Shown: positions 18,861 through 26,771 of the stretch, piece after piece
Numbering within the stretch: the stretch's first letter is position 1
Layout: the number at the start of each line of letters is the position of its first letter
Notes under the pieces: model-generated
What the model was told of the DNA's origin: nothing
The model's input: the letters and a program-made list of their open reading frames with translations, nothing else
The model's database searches: none
Translations under genes and position numbers: made by a program
DNA from: Luteolibacter rhizosphaerae
GTDB taxonomy: Bacteria > Verrucomicrobiota > Verrucomicrobiia > Verrucomicrobiales > Akkermansiaceae
Assembly: GCF_025950095.1 (NCBI RefSeq)
Contig: NZ_JAPDDR010000018.1
Coordinates: forward strand, 26,265 to 90,264
Reading direction: 5' to 3'
DNA: 64,000 bases

Positions 18861-19591
18861 CGCTTTCCTCCGGTCAAGGCTCGCACCACCAAGCCGGCGA
18901 CAATCCCGGCTACCAGCACCAGCCAGAAGCCCGGTGCCTTGATCACTTCCGCGGGTGGACTCATCCCGAAAACGGCGACCAGCGTCGCGAGCGGGAAGAA
19001 GGTGGCAACCAGCCGGTTCAGCTTCCGGGCTTCCACCGCCGCATCATGGGCGAAGCGTGATTGCTCCTCGGTATTCTCCGCCATCGAGAATTCCATGCCG
19101 GCTTTCACATCCGCGGCTACCAGGTCGATCGCTCGTTCCAGTTCCACCGCCCGGTCACGGAAATTGATCAAGCGACGGTCTTCCTGTCGTGCCTCGCGGG
19201 CCTTTTGCATCACCGCCAGCATGTTCCGTGTGGCCCGCAGCAGGGGTGTCACGTGCTTCATCACCTCGAAGTACTGACGCGGTGTTTGCGCCGCTTCCAC
19301 TTGGGTGTCCAGCGCATGGATGTTGTCCCGGTAGCGGGTCATGTGCGCGTCCAGCGCTGCCAGACCGCCGCCATCCGGTGTGCTTTTCCAGTCGCCGGTC
19401 GGTTGCTGCCAGAGCAGCACCGGCTTGCGGATTTCATCATCCTCCGGCTCGGGCGGATGGTGCAGGATGAGAAGGAGATGGCCATCCTCGTCCATCAGAC
19501 GCTGGCGGCCGGCATCGTCTCCGAGGCGCTTGCGGATGGCCTCTGGCAGGTCCCACGACTTCGGGAGGAAGTTCGGTCGTTTTGTTTCCAC
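18857..19591 (-). CDS. CorA-like two-helix membrane protein without the GMN motif
   Basis: The frame is open to 19714, but the GTG at 19591 leaves a 72-base gap to the divergent esterase and fits the fold, giving 244 residues. A long helical region (about residues 90-190, with ERAIDLVAADVKAGMEFSMA) is followed by two membrane helices, LNRLVATFFPLATLVAVFGM and a final hydrophobic segment. This is the CorA/ZntB architecture, but the GMN selectivity motif after the first helix reads GMS. Magnesium transport is therefore not assured. It shares stop-codon bases with the convergent dehydrogenase gene. Confidence 0.7.
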   Translation of the reverse strand: METKRPNFLPKSWDLPEAIRKRLGDDAGRQRLMDEDGHLLLILHHPPEPEDDEIRKPVLLWQQPTGDWKSTPDGGGLAALDAHMTRYRDNIHALDTQVEAAQTPRQYFEVMKHVTPLLRATRNMLAVMQKAREARQEDRRLINFRDRAVELERAIDLVAADVKAGMEFSMAENTEEQSRFAHDAAVEARKLNRLVATFFPLATLVAVFGMSPPAEVIKAPGFWLVLVAGIVAGLVVRALTGGKR

Positions 19592-19662
19592 GCATCCTGA
19601 TCTAACGATTCCATTTGCGCCCGGCAAGTTCGCGACGATTGGGAGTTCCAGGTGTTTTTCCC

Positions 19663-20496
19663 ATGGTGAGAGCGCTCTTCTTCCTGCTAATCCTAGCTTC
19701 CCTCGCGTCGGCACGGACCCTTCGCGATCTCCCCTACGCGGGTAAGAAGAGTCATCCTTATCAGAAGCTCGATCTCTACCTTCCCGATCAGCCGTCGAAG
19801 AAGGCCCGCCCGGTGTTCATTCTCATTCACGGCGGCGGCTGGTCGATGGGCGACAAGTCGAACAAGCATTTCGTCGAGCCCAAAACTTCATGGCTCGTGG
19901 ATGGCGGCTACATTGTGGCCTCGGTCAACTACCGCCTGGCACCGACCGCCAAGCATCCCAAGCAGGTGGAAGACGTCCTCCGGTCGATCACTTGGATCCA
20001 GAAGCACATCGCCCGTCATGGCGGCGATCCGCAGCGCATCTACTTGCTCGGTCATTCTGCCGGTGCGCATCTCGCGGCGCTGGCTGCTGTCGATTCCGCG
20101 CGTCAGAAGACCGCGGGCATTGATCCGGCCGCGATCCGTGGCGTTGTCCTGCTAGATGGTGCGGGCTACGACATCACGCGCCAGTATCCGGCGCTCCGTG
20201 AAGGAGGGGCCATGCAGAAGATGTATCGCCACGCTTTCACGGATGACCCTACCACTCAGCGCGATGCCTCGCCGGTCCACCGTGTCACTGCGAAGGCGCC
20301 GCCATTCCTGATTCTCCATGTCGCGCGTCGGGCCGACTCGCGTCTGCAGTCGAATTTGCTCGCCACCGCTCTCCGAGAAGAGGGTGGCAAGGCCAAGGTG
20401 CTCGCCGTGGACAAGACCCACGCCACCATCAATGCCGACTGCGGCAAGAAGGGCGATCCGGTTACCAATGCAATCAGTGCCTTCCTTGCGCGCTGA
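19663..20496 (+). CDS. Secreted alpha/beta-hydrolase (esterase/lipase-like)
   Basis: The start is the ATG at 19663, in front of signal peptide MVRALFFLLILASLASA (277 residues). The oxyanion region is LIHGGGWSMGD, the nucleophile elbow is LLGHSAGAHLAALAA, and a His in VDKTHATIN near the end completes the triad. This pattern fits the BD-FAE/esterase group that removes acyl groups from polysaccharides or small esters. The protein would act in the periplasm or outside. Confidence 0.85.
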   Translation: MVRALFFLLILASLASARTLRDLPYAGKKSHPYQKLDLYLPDQPSKKARPVFILIHGGGWSMGDKSNKHFVEPKTSWLVDGGYIVASVNYRLAPTAKHPKQVEDVLRSITWIQKHIARHGGDPQRIYLLGHSAGAHLAALAAVDSARQKTAGIDPAAIRGVVLLDGAGYDITRQYPALREGGAMQKMYRHAFTDDPTTQRDASPVHRVTAKAPPFLILHVARRADSRLQSNLLATALREEGGKAKVLAVDKTHATINADCGKKGDPVTNAISAFLAR

Positions 20497-20502
20497 TCCG
20501 CG

Positions 20503-20856
20503 TCACTCGAAGAAGGTGTCTTCGTGACGGTAGGGTGGCGCGCAGCAGCAGAGCATGCGCACTCCGTGATCCGTGCGGATCTGGTGCCATGCCCCTGCCG
20601 GGATGAGGATGCCATCGCCCGGTCCTACCTCGCGCTCCTCTCCTTCGATCTCCATCGTGCCGCGGCCCTCCAGCAGGAAATAGAACTCCTCGCTGTCCTT
20701 GTGCCAGTGGCGCTGCGTCGAGCCGCCTGCGGGAATCGTCGCCTCTGCCAAGCTCTGCATCCGTACCGGCGCATTCGAGAGATCCAGGATGCTGCGGATG
20801 GTCGATCCGTCCTTGGTCGTGAAGGGTAGCTGTGAATCGAGAGAGCGGACTTCCAT
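20503..20856 (-). CDS. Cupin-domain protein
   Basis: A 117-residue single cupin. Motif 1 is visible as HWHKDSEEFYFLLEGRG with metal-binding His, His and Glu, and motif 2 as PGDGILIPAGAWHQI with the last His. A CCC run follows near residue 102. Such proteins bind a metal and act as small isomerases, oxygenases or sensors in the cytoplasm. The precise reaction is not readable. It converges with the esterase gene. Confidence 0.85.
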   Translation of the reverse strand: MEVRSLDSQLPFTTKDGSTIRSILDLSNAPVRMQSLAEATIPAGGSTQRHWHKDSEEFYFLLEGRGTMEIEGEEREVGPGDGILIPAGAWHQIRTDHGVRMLCCCAPPYRHEDTFFE

Positions 20857-20903
20857 GGCCCGCTCATCTCACATCGCGGCAGGATCGGCAATCGCGGCCG
20901 AAC

Positions 20904-21590
20904 CTACTCGCCCAGGAATACCAGTTCTTCCGCAAGCTTGTTGAGCGAGAGCCGGGCCACTGGAAGCGTATCCGCCAGTTTGCCGAAAAGCTTTCTCGGC
21001 GCATCCTGCGGTGCACTGCGATTGTCCGCCGCATCCCGGTAGGCCCGTCGGGCGAAATCCTCGTAGAACTCCACCCCCGGAGCGCCGCGCCTCTGGCAGC
21101 GCCGCAGGAGAAAGCCGGGAAACAGCCCGGTCAGTATGAGGAACTGGTTTCCCGCCTCCAACTGCAGATGGAAACGCATCCGTCCGTGAGCGGATTCCAA
21201 GATCGCCACGAAATCCGCGGCATGGGTCAGGCCGGCGGGCAGGCTCCGCAGTGGGTCGCCCGTATCGCTCGCCAGCCGCTGCACCATCACGCCCGCCACA
21301 TAGTCGGCCATTCCCGGATCCGTGATGCCTGCATCCAGAAAGGAGTGACGCACCAGCACGTAGAAATAGAAGGCGGGTGACACGCCCAGTGCTGCGGGCG
21401 AGTCCAGCAACCCGCGCAGCACTTCCTTGAGGTCCAGCATCTCGCGCAGGGCCCCGGGATCCTCCCATAGGGTCCAGAGGTGACGCCGTTCACCCCCCGG
21501 CGACAGAACGCGGCTGAGAAACGAAAAGTCGGCCGGGGTGAAACGGTCGCGACTCGACGGAATCCAAGTGCTCATCCTGTCCCTCTCCAT
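20904..21590 (-). CDS. Conserved-looking cytoplasmic protein of unknown function
   Basis: A 228-residue soluble protein, with a possible second start at Met6. It is helical, with SPAFYFYVLVRHSFLDAG, MADYVAGVMVQRLASD and HLQLEAGNQFLILTGLFPG as the most distinctive stretches, and acidic and aromatic residues spaced as in a globular domain. No family recognised. It diverges from the rlpA-like gene across about 195 bases. Confidence 0.7.
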   Translation of the reverse strand: MERDRMSTWIPSSRDRFTPADFSFLSRVLSPGGERRHLWTLWEDPGALREMLDLKEVLRGLLDSPAALGVSPAFYFYVLVRHSFLDAGITDPGMADYVAGVMVQRLASDTGDPLRSLPAGLTHAADFVAILESAHGRMRFHLQLEAGNQFLILTGLFPGFLLRRCQRRGAPGVEFYEDFARRAYRDAADNRSAPQDAPRKLFGKLADTLPVARLSLNKLAEELVFLGE

Positions 21591-21785
21591 AGCAAAAGTG
21601 GGGCCGAAAGTGCGATAGAAATTTCGGTTTCGTTAAATACATCGGCGGGAATCCCCGAAAATACGGGGAATTATAGACGGATTTCTATTGACAGAAAGAT
21701 GCGGATTGGGCTTGCCGCATGCTTTTCCTATCCGTACACCCCGCGGCCCCACGCCGTGCGTGGGGAGAACAACCGACAAGCAACC

Positions 21786-22211
21786 ATGACCCGGACCCAA
21801 AGATCCGTGGCCCTGGCCATCGCCGGAGCCCTAATGCTACCATCCTGCGCCACGCAGGCCACCGCTTCTAGCCGTAACAACGGCCAGACCGAGTGGGAAG
21901 TATCCACCGTCCAACACGGGAAAGCTTCCTGGTATGGCATCCGCTGCAACGGCGGAACCCGCACCGCGAGCGGTGAGCGTCTCAGCAATGGTGCTGCGAC
22001 CGCCGCTCACAAGACCCTACCCATGGGGACGAAGGTCCGCGTGACCAACATGACCAACGGCAAGTCCGAGGTCGTCCGTATCAACGATCGTGGTCCCTAC
22101 ACCAAGGGACGGGTGATCGATGTTACGGAGGGCGTCGCTCACCGCCTTGGTTTTTACTCGCGCGGTATTGCCTCCGTGAAGGTCGAGGTGCTCAAGAAGG
22201 CTGAAGACTGA
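21786..22211 (+). CDS. RlpA-like lipoprotein (double-psi beta-barrel)
   Basis: The ATG at 21786 starts a 141-residue protein with a lipobox, LMLPSCATQ, so it should be anchored in the outer membrane. The mature part is an RlpA domain: GKASWYGIRCNGGTRTASGE, LPMGTKVRVTNMTNGKS and RINDRGPYTKGRVIDVT contain the conserved Asp and His/Gly pattern of these septal peptidoglycan glycosidases. It lacks a SPOR domain. A strong terminator follows 37 bases downstream. Confidence 0.88.
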   Translation: MTRTQRSVALAIAGALMLPSCATQATASSRNNGQTEWEVSTVQHGKASWYGIRCNGGTRTASGERLSNGAATAAHKTLPMGTKVRVTNMTNGKSEVVRINDRGPYTKGRVIDVTEGVAHRLGFYSRGIASVKVEVLKKAED

Positions 22212-22247
22212 GTCTCCAGCATCCTACACCCTTCCAGGAATACCAAC

Positions 22248-22288
22248 ACACCCTCTTCCGCATCCCGGGAGAGGGTGTTTCTGTTTTT
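22248..22288 (+). terminator. Rho-independent terminator after rlpA-like gene
   Basis: A perfect 9-bp stem (22248-22256 ACACCCTCT with 22270-22278 AGAGGGTGT) and a 13-base loop are followed by a T-rich tail TTTCTGTTTTT. It lies downstream of the lipoprotein stop on the same strand. Confidence 0.85.
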
Positions 22289-22344
22289 AGGTCACGCCTG
22301 TGGACGAGGTATTGACGAACTCACCCGGAAAGAGCGGTTGGGTT

Positions 22345-22606
22345 CCAATACAACTCCCGCCGGGGGGACCTCCGTGGAGATCACACGCCCGGCGGGTGGT
22401 TGTATTGGATAGCGGGGTTTCTCAGGCCCCTATTGGTGTTCTCCCCCCAGAGAACAGCATTCTAATGGCATCCGCCGTGCCAAACGGCGAAGAGCCGGTG
22501 TAACTTACCTAGATCCAATTGATTTAATATTTTGTTGCATTATGCAACTAGCGGAAGTTTATAGTAAAGCCTGCAAAAGTTTCAGCGATTCCTGAAATTC
22601 ATTCAG
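22345..22606 (+). ncRNA. Candidate structured RNA, copy 1
   Basis: This non-coding stretch folds into a string of hairpins. A long one has outer stem CCAATACAAC (22345-22354) with GTTGTATTGG (22399-22408) and inner stem CCCGCCGGG (22356-22364) with CCCGGCGGG (22388-22396). The others are a GGGG/CCCC hairpin (22414-22430), GTTCTC/GAGAAC with a CCCCCA loop (22438-22455), TGGCA/TGCCA with a CCGCC-containing loop (22466-22482), and TTTCAG/CTGAAA (22580-22597). A second copy at 23305 keeps the same order and spacing with compensatory changes. The strand is inferred from the C-rich loops only. Confidence 0.65.
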
Positions 22607-22665
22607 CGCATTGGTGCAAGAGGGTTTCGATCCATGGTCTCCACCGCCAGTGCTGGCGGAGGGGC

Positions 22666-23307
22666 CTACAGGATCGCCGTGACGACACTGTGAGCCAGCA
22701 GGTGAAAGCCCAGCAGTAGAAGGCAAACAAGAAGCAGCTTCTTCATTTGCAGTCGCGTATGGGACGGGCTGCTGGACTTTGCGCTGCCATACATCAGAGC
22801 CAGCACTAGGATCTGAATTCCGCTGTAACCCGCCAGTACCGGTAGAACCTCTTGACTGCCAGTGTGGCGGCTGAGGATCCGGCCGGCGAGGAATCCCGTT
22901 GCGAGCATTACCCCCGAAGAAATAGTGATCTCAGGTAGATAGATCCGAAACATGTCGATCACCGAATTCACCGACCAAGGATGCCGATGCGTGGCATACA
23001 GCTCAGGCTGCAGGGGCACGAAGCGAGGTAGGGGCTTGCGGCTGGGAGAGGATTCCGGGCGATGATCGAAGTCCTCCGCTGAATCGCCCCAATCACAAGC
23101 AAGCGGAACGGCATCCTGGCCGGCTTGCAGCGGCATCGGGCTTAGATCCCGGGTGCCTTGGCGGGCTCTGCGGACCGGGGCTTGTTCCACCGGGAGCAGG
23201 CGTGACGAATCGGCCACGGCTTGGATCGGCAGCGGGAAGGAGGGCAGAACAGGGAGGCTTCGCATCGGGCAGGGAGGTGGCTTGGCCCTGCGGGAAGAAA
23301 CTCTCAT
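22666..23307 (-). CDS. Small membrane protein between the two RNA-like repeats
   Basis: The frame codes for up to 213 residues. The first about 110 are Pro/Arg-rich and may be partly untranslated. The C-terminal half has three clear hydrophobic segments (ITISSGVMLATGFLAGRIL, VLPVLAGYSGIQILVLALMY and KLLLVCLLLLGFHLLAHSVV), supporting a real membrane protein. No family recognised. Its start lies against repeat copy 2 and its stop is 60 bases from the end of copy 1, so the gene is framed by direct repeats. Confidence 0.5.
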   Translation of the reverse strand: MRVSSRRAKPPPCPMRSLPVLPSFPLPIQAVADSSRLLPVEQAPVRRARQGTRDLSPMPLQAGQDAVPLACDWGDSAEDFDHRPESSPSRKPLPRFVPLQPELYATHRHPWSVNSVIDMFRIYLPEITISSGVMLATGFLAGRILSRHTGSQEVLPVLAGYSGIQILVLALMYGSAKSSSPSHTRLQMKKLLLVCLLLLGFHLLAHSVVTAIL

Positions 23308-23571
23308 CCAACCACGCCACTCCGCCGGGGGCGATCTCCCTCACGGGGAATTCACCTGCCCGGCGGATTGGTTGAAAGTGGATGGCGGAGCGTTGTGGCT
23401 CCTGTTCTCCCCCCAGAGAACGGAAGTCACTCGGCATCCGCCATGCCAACTATACCGACACTACGCCAATTACTTATGTTCAAGGAAATGTTGCCAGGCT
23501 GCCGGCTTGTCGGACAGGTCGGGGCGCTTTTGACCATGCAAAATATTCAGGAAATGCTGAATATCATTCAG
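23305..23571 (+). ncRNA. Candidate structured RNA, copy 2
   Basis: This is the partner of the element at 22345. Stems: CATCC (23305-23309) with GGATG (23380-23384), AACCA (23310-23314) with TGGTT (23369-23373), TCCGCCGGG (23321-23329) with CCCGGCGGA (23359-23367), GGAGC/GCTCC (23387-23402), GTTCTC/GAGAAC with the identical CCCCCA loop (23404-23421), GGCAT/ATGCC with a CCGCC loop (23433-23447) and ATTCAG/CTGAAT (23545-23562). From the fourth hairpin to the shared TGCAAAA box is 90 bases, the same as in copy 1. A C-G pair of copy 1 is U-A here, and the outer stems differ entirely but still pair. Confidence 0.65.
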
Positions 23572-23871
23572 GCTTCACTTTTCCTTGGGGTGGAGGTGGT
23601 CCAATTCTTCACGCAGTCTTCATCACCGGCTCACTGCATCCCCTGAAACCCACCCCGGCCGCCGGGCGGATCTACCTATGATTCCCCGGCCGCCCCGCAC
23701 TCTCCCGCTGCAAAGCGCGGAGGCCGCCATTTTTCGTGCCCGTATCATCTCATCCAACTTGGCATCATGACGAATCGAGAACTCCTTCAAGCGTCCCTCC
23801 TGTCCCGAAGTCTTTCACCCACCGTGAAAGATGCTGACTCGCCGGCCTTGCATCCGGCCTCATCCCATGTC

Positions 23872-26574
23872 ATGGCCCGCCGCATGAAACGGGCAGCAAA
23901 AGCGATTTTTCTCGCGGCGGTGGCAATCTTGCATGCCGGAGCTCCGGTGGCGGAGGCTGCGATCCAACACGTTCAACTTCCGAACGCCAGCGGCAACTCG
24001 AACAACTGGTTCTTCTTTCCCGATCAGAACGGACAGCCGCGGGTGGTGACGAAGGGTAACCAGAACAACTCGCTGGTTCCCCTGCAGGTGCTGGAAGCCA
24101 CTCCTCCCACCTGGACCCTGAGTTCTTCGGAAACGGTGGCTGCCAGCAGTCTCGGGACTTTCGTCCCCACCGGCACCGGTACGGGCAAACTGGTGGCAGC
24201 TCATATCGATGGCACGCGTAGCATCAACGTGGTCGATTTCGTGGCAGGGGAACCGGTTGGACTCGAAACAGCCGTCAGCAACATTTCGACAAATCTTCAT
24301 TTCGGGAACCTGAGCGCCGCGGTCGACAGCGCCGGCTTCTTGCACATTGTCTACACCTTGGGAGCCGGTCCCGGCGCTACCTCTTGCACGTTGGTCTATG
24401 TGCGGCGGAACGTTTCGACCGGGGACTGGGCGAAGCATGAGGTGAATATTCCCGCCCGCGTGCTCGGCACTTCCGTCTTGGCGCCCACCACTTCCAGCGC
24501 GGTCCTCTATTTCTCCACCTCGGCGCTTCATCGCTGCACGCTGGATTCCTTCGGAAACGGCCAGCCTTTGATGACCAATTTCTCCATCCTCCATGTGCCC
24601 GCCCAAGGGATCGTGTCCGGAGCGATCAAGGCCACGCGTGTTTCGGGAGAAGATCGCATCCTTTACTTCTACTCCACCGGATCCACGACCTGGCAGTTCG
24701 CGCGGATGGAGTTTACAAGCTCCTCAAACTTCGCGCCGGTCGACATCCAGGATGTGGCCGCGGTGAGCGGCAGTGTCGCGCTCCCGATCAGCATCCACGT
24801 CTCCAACGGTGCAAACGGGAAAGAGCATATCGCGTGGTATGACCTGCGCTCCCGGCGCATCCACTACCTCGCCCCGGGCAGCGGCTCGGATGGCATTCCC
24901 TACTCCGCTTCGCAGCCTGTGACCTTGCAGAACCAGCCGGCGGGTGTTCCTGATTCGGACCTCCAGGGGCTTCACATCCGGACCTCGGACGGCGTTCCCT
25001 TCTTCCTCTATCGCCGCACGACCACCGCCGGCTATGTGGCTTTCGAAGGAGAGAACATCCCGGCTCCGGAGATTGCCTTGGTCAGCCCCTCGAATACGAA
25101 CATCAACGACAATGGCTCCCATGGCTTCGGGAGCATCGTCACCGGCCAGGAAACAAGCCTGACATTCACGATCAAGAATATCGGAGAGACGACCCTCAGC
25201 GGCTTGGTGCCGACGATCGTTGCGAGCGGTTCTTCCGGTGACTTCAGCATCACGGACATGCCGGACACCTCGATCGCGCCGGGCGGCTCCTCCACCTTCA
25301 CGGTGCGATTCGCTCCCAGCGCGAACGGCAAGCGCACGGTGAAGATCCAGATCCCGAACAACGATCTCGACGAGAATCCTTTCGACCTGAATCTCACTGG
25401 CACCGGCGTCCCGCCGCAGATTCCCGAGATCAGCCTTTCGCAAGGCAAGCTGGTCCTGACCGACGGGGTTTCGGAGGCGGATTTCGGAAGCGTGCTGCGC
25501 GGGTCCAACAAGACGGTGGTCTTCACCATCAGCAATGTTGGCCTGGCCAGCCTGACCGGCGTGACCGCTACCATCGACGGTGCAAATCCGGGCGACTTCA
25601 CGATCACGAAGGTCCCGCTTACCACTGTCGCCGGCCGGAAGAAGACGACCGTGAGTGTCGCCTTCACCCCTGCCGCTTTGGGCAATCGTACCGCTTTCCT
25701 CCGCATCGCCAGCAACGACGCCGATGAGAATCCCTTCGATCTCGTCATCAAGGGGGTGGGCACCGGCCCGGAGGTGGGCGTCGAGCAGCCTGCCGGGACC
25801 GACCTGACGGACAATGCTTCCCAGCGTGATTTCGGATCGGCGGATATCAACGCTACCGTTCCGCTCACCTTCACCGTCCGCAACACGGGCAACATCGATC
25901 TGAAGTCCATCGGCGTGAAGTTCATCGGCGGCTTCCCGAAGGACTTCCTTCTCACCGCCAAGCCGCCGAAGGTTCTGGCTCCCGGTGCCTCGGCTACCTT
26001 CACCGTCACCTTCAAGCCGAAGGCGGCAGGTCTCCGGACCACCACCCTGCGCCTGACGAGCACGGATGCGGATGAGAAGTTCTTCGAGGTCGCGCTACAA
26101 GGCACCGGGAATGCCGCGGCCGCGGCATTGGCTCTTTCCCGCACCTTGCCGGAAGGCAGCGATCATCCCATTCTCGCCGCGATCACCGCAGCCGGCCTGA
26201 AGGGTGATGCTGCTGCAGTTGATGCCATCGCCCACCAGGACGGCGTGGAGAATCTCCTCAAGTACGCGTTCAACCTCGACCTTTCGGGTCCCGATTGCCG
26301 CACCTTGATTGCAGGCACCGGCACTGCGGGCTTGCCGGTCGTGACCGCCACCGCCGCGGATGGCAGCACCGTGCTCCGCTTCGAGTACATCCGCCGCACG
26401 GGTGCAGGCTTGGTCTATCAACCCAAGTTCAGCGCCGACCTCAGCACTTGGTCGGCTCCCGGGACTTCGCCGACCGTCGTCGCAATTGATGCGGGTTGGG
26501 AGCGCGTGACCTACGATCTCCCCGCCTCCGGTCCCCGCTTCGCGGTTGTCGAAGTGGGCTTCGCCACCGAGTGA
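23872..26574 (+). CDS. Large secreted protein with ASH (choice-of-anchor D) repeats
   Basis: The start is the ATG at 23872 (or 23884) in front of signal peptide AIFLAAVAILHAGAPVAEAA, giving about 900 residues. The first 380 residues look like a beta-propeller-like region. Three ASH/Hydin-type repeats follow, each with an xDFGSV-like start and a TFTxxNxG core (LTFTIKNIGETTLSG, VVFTISNVGLASLTG, LTFTVRNTGNIDLKS) and an (A/S)DADExxF(D/E) end. The last 120 residues contain HQDGVENLLKYAFNLDLS and FSADLSTWSAP, a C-terminal module also present at 16485. Probably a surface or extracellular protein. Confidence 0.8.
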   Translation: MARRMKRAAKAIFLAAVAILHAGAPVAEAAIQHVQLPNASGNSNNWFFFPDQNGQPRVVTKGNQNNSLVPLQVLEATPPTWTLSSSETVAASSLGTFVPTGTGTGKLVAAHIDGTRSINVVDFVAGEPVGLETAVSNISTNLHFGNLSAAVDSAGFLHIVYTLGAGPGATSCTLVYVRRNVSTGDWAKHEVNIPARVLGTSVLAPTTSSAVLYFSTSALHRCTLDSFGNGQPLMTNFSILHVPAQGIVSGAIKATRVSGEDRILYFYSTGSTTWQFARMEFTSSSNFAPVDIQDVAAVSGSVALPISIHVSNGANGKEHIAWYDLRSRRIHYLAPGSGSDGIPYSASQPVTLQNQPAGVPDSDLQGLHIRTSDGVPFFLYRRTTTAGYVAFEGENIPAPEIALVSPSNTNINDNGSHGFGSIVTGQETSLTFTIKNIGETTLSGLVPTIVASGSSGDFSITDMPDTSIAPGGSSTFTVRFAPSANGKRTVKIQIPNNDLDENPFDLNLTGTGVPPQIPEISLSQGKLVLTDGVSEADFGSVLRGSNKTVVFTISNVGLASLTGVTATIDGANPGDFTITKVPLTTVAGRKKTTVSVAFTPAALGNRTAFLRIASNDADENPFDLVIKGVGTGPEVGVEQPAGTDLTDNASQRDFGSADINATVPLTFTVRNTGNIDLKSIGVKFIGGFPKDFLLTAKPPKVLAPGASATFTVTFKPKAAGLRTTTLRLTSTDADEKFFEVALQGTGNAAAAALALSRTLPEGSDHPILAAITAAGLKGDAAAVDAIAHQDGVENLLKYAFNLDLSGPDCRTLIAGTGTAGLPVVTATAADGSTVLRFEYIRRTGAGLVYQPKFSADLSTWSAPGTSPTVVAIDAGWERVTYDLPASGPRFAVVEVGFATE

Positions 26575-26595
26575 AGCGCGGCTGTAGATCTCCGG

Positions 26596-26635
26596 TGCCC
26601 GGTGTCGTCGGCTTCCAACGACACCGGGCATTTTT
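26596..26635 (+). terminator. Strong rho-independent terminator
   Basis: A perfect 13-bp stem (26596-26608 with 26618-26630, containing GCCCGGTGTCGT) and a 9-base loop are followed by TTTTT at 26631-26635. It ends transcription of the ASH-repeat protein gene. Confidence 0.9.
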
Positions 26636-26771
26636 GCGTTCATGTCCGATAATTCCCCGCGCGGGGCTGGTGCCACGAGTGACCTCGCTGACGAATGATC
26701 GTGACTCTGCATGCAAAACGTAATGTCCTCCGGCCACCTCCCAGGGCAAAAGGACACGTTCCTTAGGCGCG

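Noticed and set aside
21688..21716. A sigma-70 promoter before the RlpA-like gene
   Set aside because: TTGACA is present at 21688, but no convincing -10 box lies at the proper distance.
22300..22503. A 67-residue plus-strand frame
   Set aside because: It lies within the candidate structured RNA, and the other copy does not keep the frame.
22345..23571. Integron attC sites as the explanation of the repeats
   Set aside because: The AAC...GTT cores are present, but the full RYYYAAC/GTTRRRY boxes are not, and conserved hairpins extend far beyond a normal attC. Kept only as an alternative to test.
23221..23646. A 141-residue plus-strand frame
   Set aside because: It spans repeat copy 2, is antisense to the start of the membrane-protein gene, and shows no conserved translation with copy 1.
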